This document shows, piece by piece, positions 62,585 to 64,000 of a DNA stretch of 64,000 nucleotides; the stretch's first letter is position 1; each line of letters starts with the position of its first letter. Location: the NCBI RefSeq assembly GCF_002272075.1, contig NZ_NPBJ01000032.1, positions 20,446 to 84,445 on the forward strand, given 5' to 3'. The stretch is from Terribacillus saccharophilus. Its GTDB lineage: Bacteria; Bacillota; Bacilli; Bacillales; Amphibacillaceae. Under the pieces are notes generated by a model. The model worked only from the letters and a program-made list of their open reading frames with translations, was not told where the DNA came from and did not search any database. Position numbers and translations under genes: made by a program.

Positions 62585-63808
62585 TTAGAACAACTGCGGC
62601 ACTTTATCAATCAGCGTAACAATTGCCAAGTAAGCCGTTGCGATAAAGACAATTGCACCAAAGATTGTGAGCCACAATGGGTGCTTATAATCCCCAACGA
62701 TTGATTTCTTATAGGCTGCAATTAACAGTACACCTAAACCAATCGGCAAAATTAAACCGTTCACTGCACCTGCAACGACAAGTAATGTTGCTGGCTGCCC
62801 TATTAAAACCATGATAATCGTTGAAATAATGATAAATCCAATTGTCACAAGCTTCTGATGGCGTTCTACACGCTTTGATAATGTCTTCAAGAAAGAAACA
62901 GATGTATATGCTGCACCAATTACAGACGTAATACCAGCAGCCCATAGGATAAGACCGAACATCTTATATCCAATTGTTCCAGCAGCTTCTAGGAAAACTG
63001 TCGCCGCAGGATTAGATGCATCCAATTTCACACCTGTCACTACCACACCCAATACAGCTAGGAACAGGAATATCCGCATAATCGAAGCAATTAAAATACC
63101 AGTGACCGAGCTTCGCGTCACGTAGCGAAGGTTTTCTTTCCCGGAAATACCTGCATCCAATAGACGGTGACCACCAGCAAACGTGATATAACCACCGACT
63201 GTACCACCTACAAGTGTGATGATTGCGAATACATCAAGTTCTGTCGGTGCAAACGTACGTGTTATTGCCTCTCCGACAGGCGGATCACTTTGGAACGCCA
63301 CGTACAAAGTCAACACAATCATTACGATTCCAAGAATACGGGCAATCTGATCCATTGCAGCTCCCGCTTCTTTGGAAAGGAAAATACCAATTGCAATAAT
63401 ACCAGTTATAATAGCACCAATTCGAGCGTCAATACCAAAGATAACATTCAAACCTAGTCCTGCTCCGCCAACGTTTCCGATATTAAATGCAAGACCACCC
63501 AATGCAACCGCGAAAGCAAGGAAGTATCCCAACCCCGGCAAGACTTTATTCGCGATATCCTGACCGCGCATTCTGGAAACAGCGATAATTCGCCATATAT
63601 TCAACTGCACACCAACATCTAAAATGATGCTCATAAGAATAACGAAGCCGAAGCTTGCTAATAATTGATCAGTGAAGACAGCTGTTTGTGTCAGGAAGCC
63701 CGGTCCAACAGCTGATGAACCCATCAGGAAGGCCGCTCCTAGCAGGACGCCCCATTTCCCTTTGGAAGGAGACTGCTGCTGTTGTAAATCTTTCTCTTTT
63801 GAAGCCAT
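62585..63808 (-). CDS. NRAMP-family transporter (YcsG-like) of the oxoprolinase operon
   Basis: About 407 residues, 11 helices: GVLLGAAFLMGSSAVGPGFLTQTAVFTDQL, GQDIANKVLPGLGYFLAFAVALGGLAFNIGNVGGAGLGLNVIFGID, TLVGGTVGGYITFAGGHRLLDAG. It lacks the DPGN/MPH metal-site motifs of true NRAMP metal importers, as seen also in YcsG-type proteins, so a 5-oxoproline or organic substrate is more likely than a metal. ATG 63808 follows AAGGGGG. First gene of the operon; the 190 bases upstream to the window end are AT-rich and should hold its promoter. Confidence 0.9.
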   Translation of the reverse strand: MASKEKDLQQQQSPSKGKWGVLLGAAFLMGSSAVGPGFLTQTAVFTDQLLASFGFVILMSIILDVGVQLNIWRIIAVSRMRGQDIANKVLPGLGYFLAFAVALGGLAFNIGNVGGAGLGLNVIFGIDARIGAIITGIIAIGIFLSKEAGAAMDQIARILGIVMIVLTLYVAFQSDPPVGEAITRTFAPTELDVFAIITLVGGTVGGYITFAGGHRLLDAGISGKENLRYVTRSSVTGILIASIMRIFLFLAVLGVVVTGVKLDASNPAATVFLEAAGTIGYKMFGLILWAAGITSVIGAAYTSVSFLKTLSKRVERHQKLVTIGFIIISTIIMVLIGQPATLLVVAGAVNGLILPIGLGVLLIAAYKKSIVGDYKHPLWLTIFGAIVFIATAYLAIVTLIDKVPQLF

Positions 63809-64000
63809 GTAAATCCCCCTTATGTAACGATCTCTATAAATCATCTGTAGTATGTACTGCTTTCCATACATTATCACAAATATTTAATAAACAATAATCA
63901 TTATAACTCGAAGATAATTACTTACACAAGATGTAAAATAACCTCACACAAAAAATCAACTAACAAAAGCTATTTCTCACAATATGAAAAAGAGGCTGAG

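Noticed and set aside
1..64000. CRISPR arrays, insertion sequences, tRNA or rRNA genes
   Set aside because: No regularly spaced repeats, transposase motifs, or rRNA/tRNA-like conserved stretches were recognised on reading both strands.

Overview
The window looks like a chromosomal segment of a low-to-moderate GC Bacillaceae member (Bacillota). Supporting signs are GGAGG-type ribosome binding sites with frequent GTG/TTG starts, Bacillus-type regulators (Rap-like, LutR, MurR/RpiR, Rrf2, MarR), CcpA cre boxes, an S-box SAM riboswitch, a PhoP-type Pho box and a PerR box. The gene mix fits a halotolerant soil genus such as Terribacillus, but genus assignment is a guess. I saw no rRNA, tRNA, CRISPR array, transposase or prophage block.

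Layout. 1-5.8 kb: 3' part of an SH3b/amidase cell-wall hydrolase, small membrane proteins, a Rap-like TPR protein, a GNAT acetyltransferase and BrnQ. 6-10 kb: SAM-riboswitch-controlled metN-metI-metQ with an M20 amidohydrolase. 10-12.5 kb: a membrane GGDEF-EAL protein broken by one in-frame amber codon. 12.6-16 kb: GH36 alpha-galactosidase and a DUF4352 lipoprotein. 16-21.7 kb: lactate utilisation (lutABC, lutR, lactate permease) with two identical 17-bp palindromic operators. 21.7-27.6 kb: pentapeptide-repeat protein, YhgE/Pip protein with divergent LysR regulator, DinB-like protein, and an Rrf2 regulator next to a thioredoxin-reductase-like flavoenzyme with two matching operators. 27.6-32.7 kb: MazG-like protein, MurR regulator, and a divergent PTS/kinase/LacD operon, probably for tagatose or a related ketohexose. 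32.7-39.5 kb: M20 peptidase with YfcC transporter, pyruvyl-transferase-like stress protein with a candidate sigma-B promoter, DUF3267, DUF421, NhaC antiporter. 39.8-45 kb: DsbA/FrnE-like protein, DUF2642 plus manganese catalase, GH127 glycosidase with divergent AraC regulator, MarR regulator.

45-49.3 kb holds the most unusual material. A 53-bp nearly perfect AT-only palindrome overlaps a strong promoter driving a small membrane protein and an abutting 48-codon ORF. Next comes a class B sortase and its apparent dedicated substrate, a PAP2 acid phosphatase carrying an autotransporter-type beta-strand repeat, an acidic stalk and an NPKTG wall-sorting signal. 49-64 kb: EamA transporter, DUF2306, GH18 glycosidase, a lipoprotein decayed by frameshifts, a secreted alkaline phosphatase behind a four-repeat Pho box, a Cache chemoreceptor, ahpCF with PerR-like and Rex/Fnr-like sites, and a 5-oxoprolinase operon (NRAMP-family transporter, pxpB, pxpA, pxpC).

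How genes work together: most units are short operons closed by clear intrinsic terminators and tuned by carbon (CcpA cre at four loci), methionine/SAM, phosphate, lactate and peroxide signals. Two phosphatases, one wall-anchored by sortase and one secreted under PhoP, lie within 8 kb of each other.
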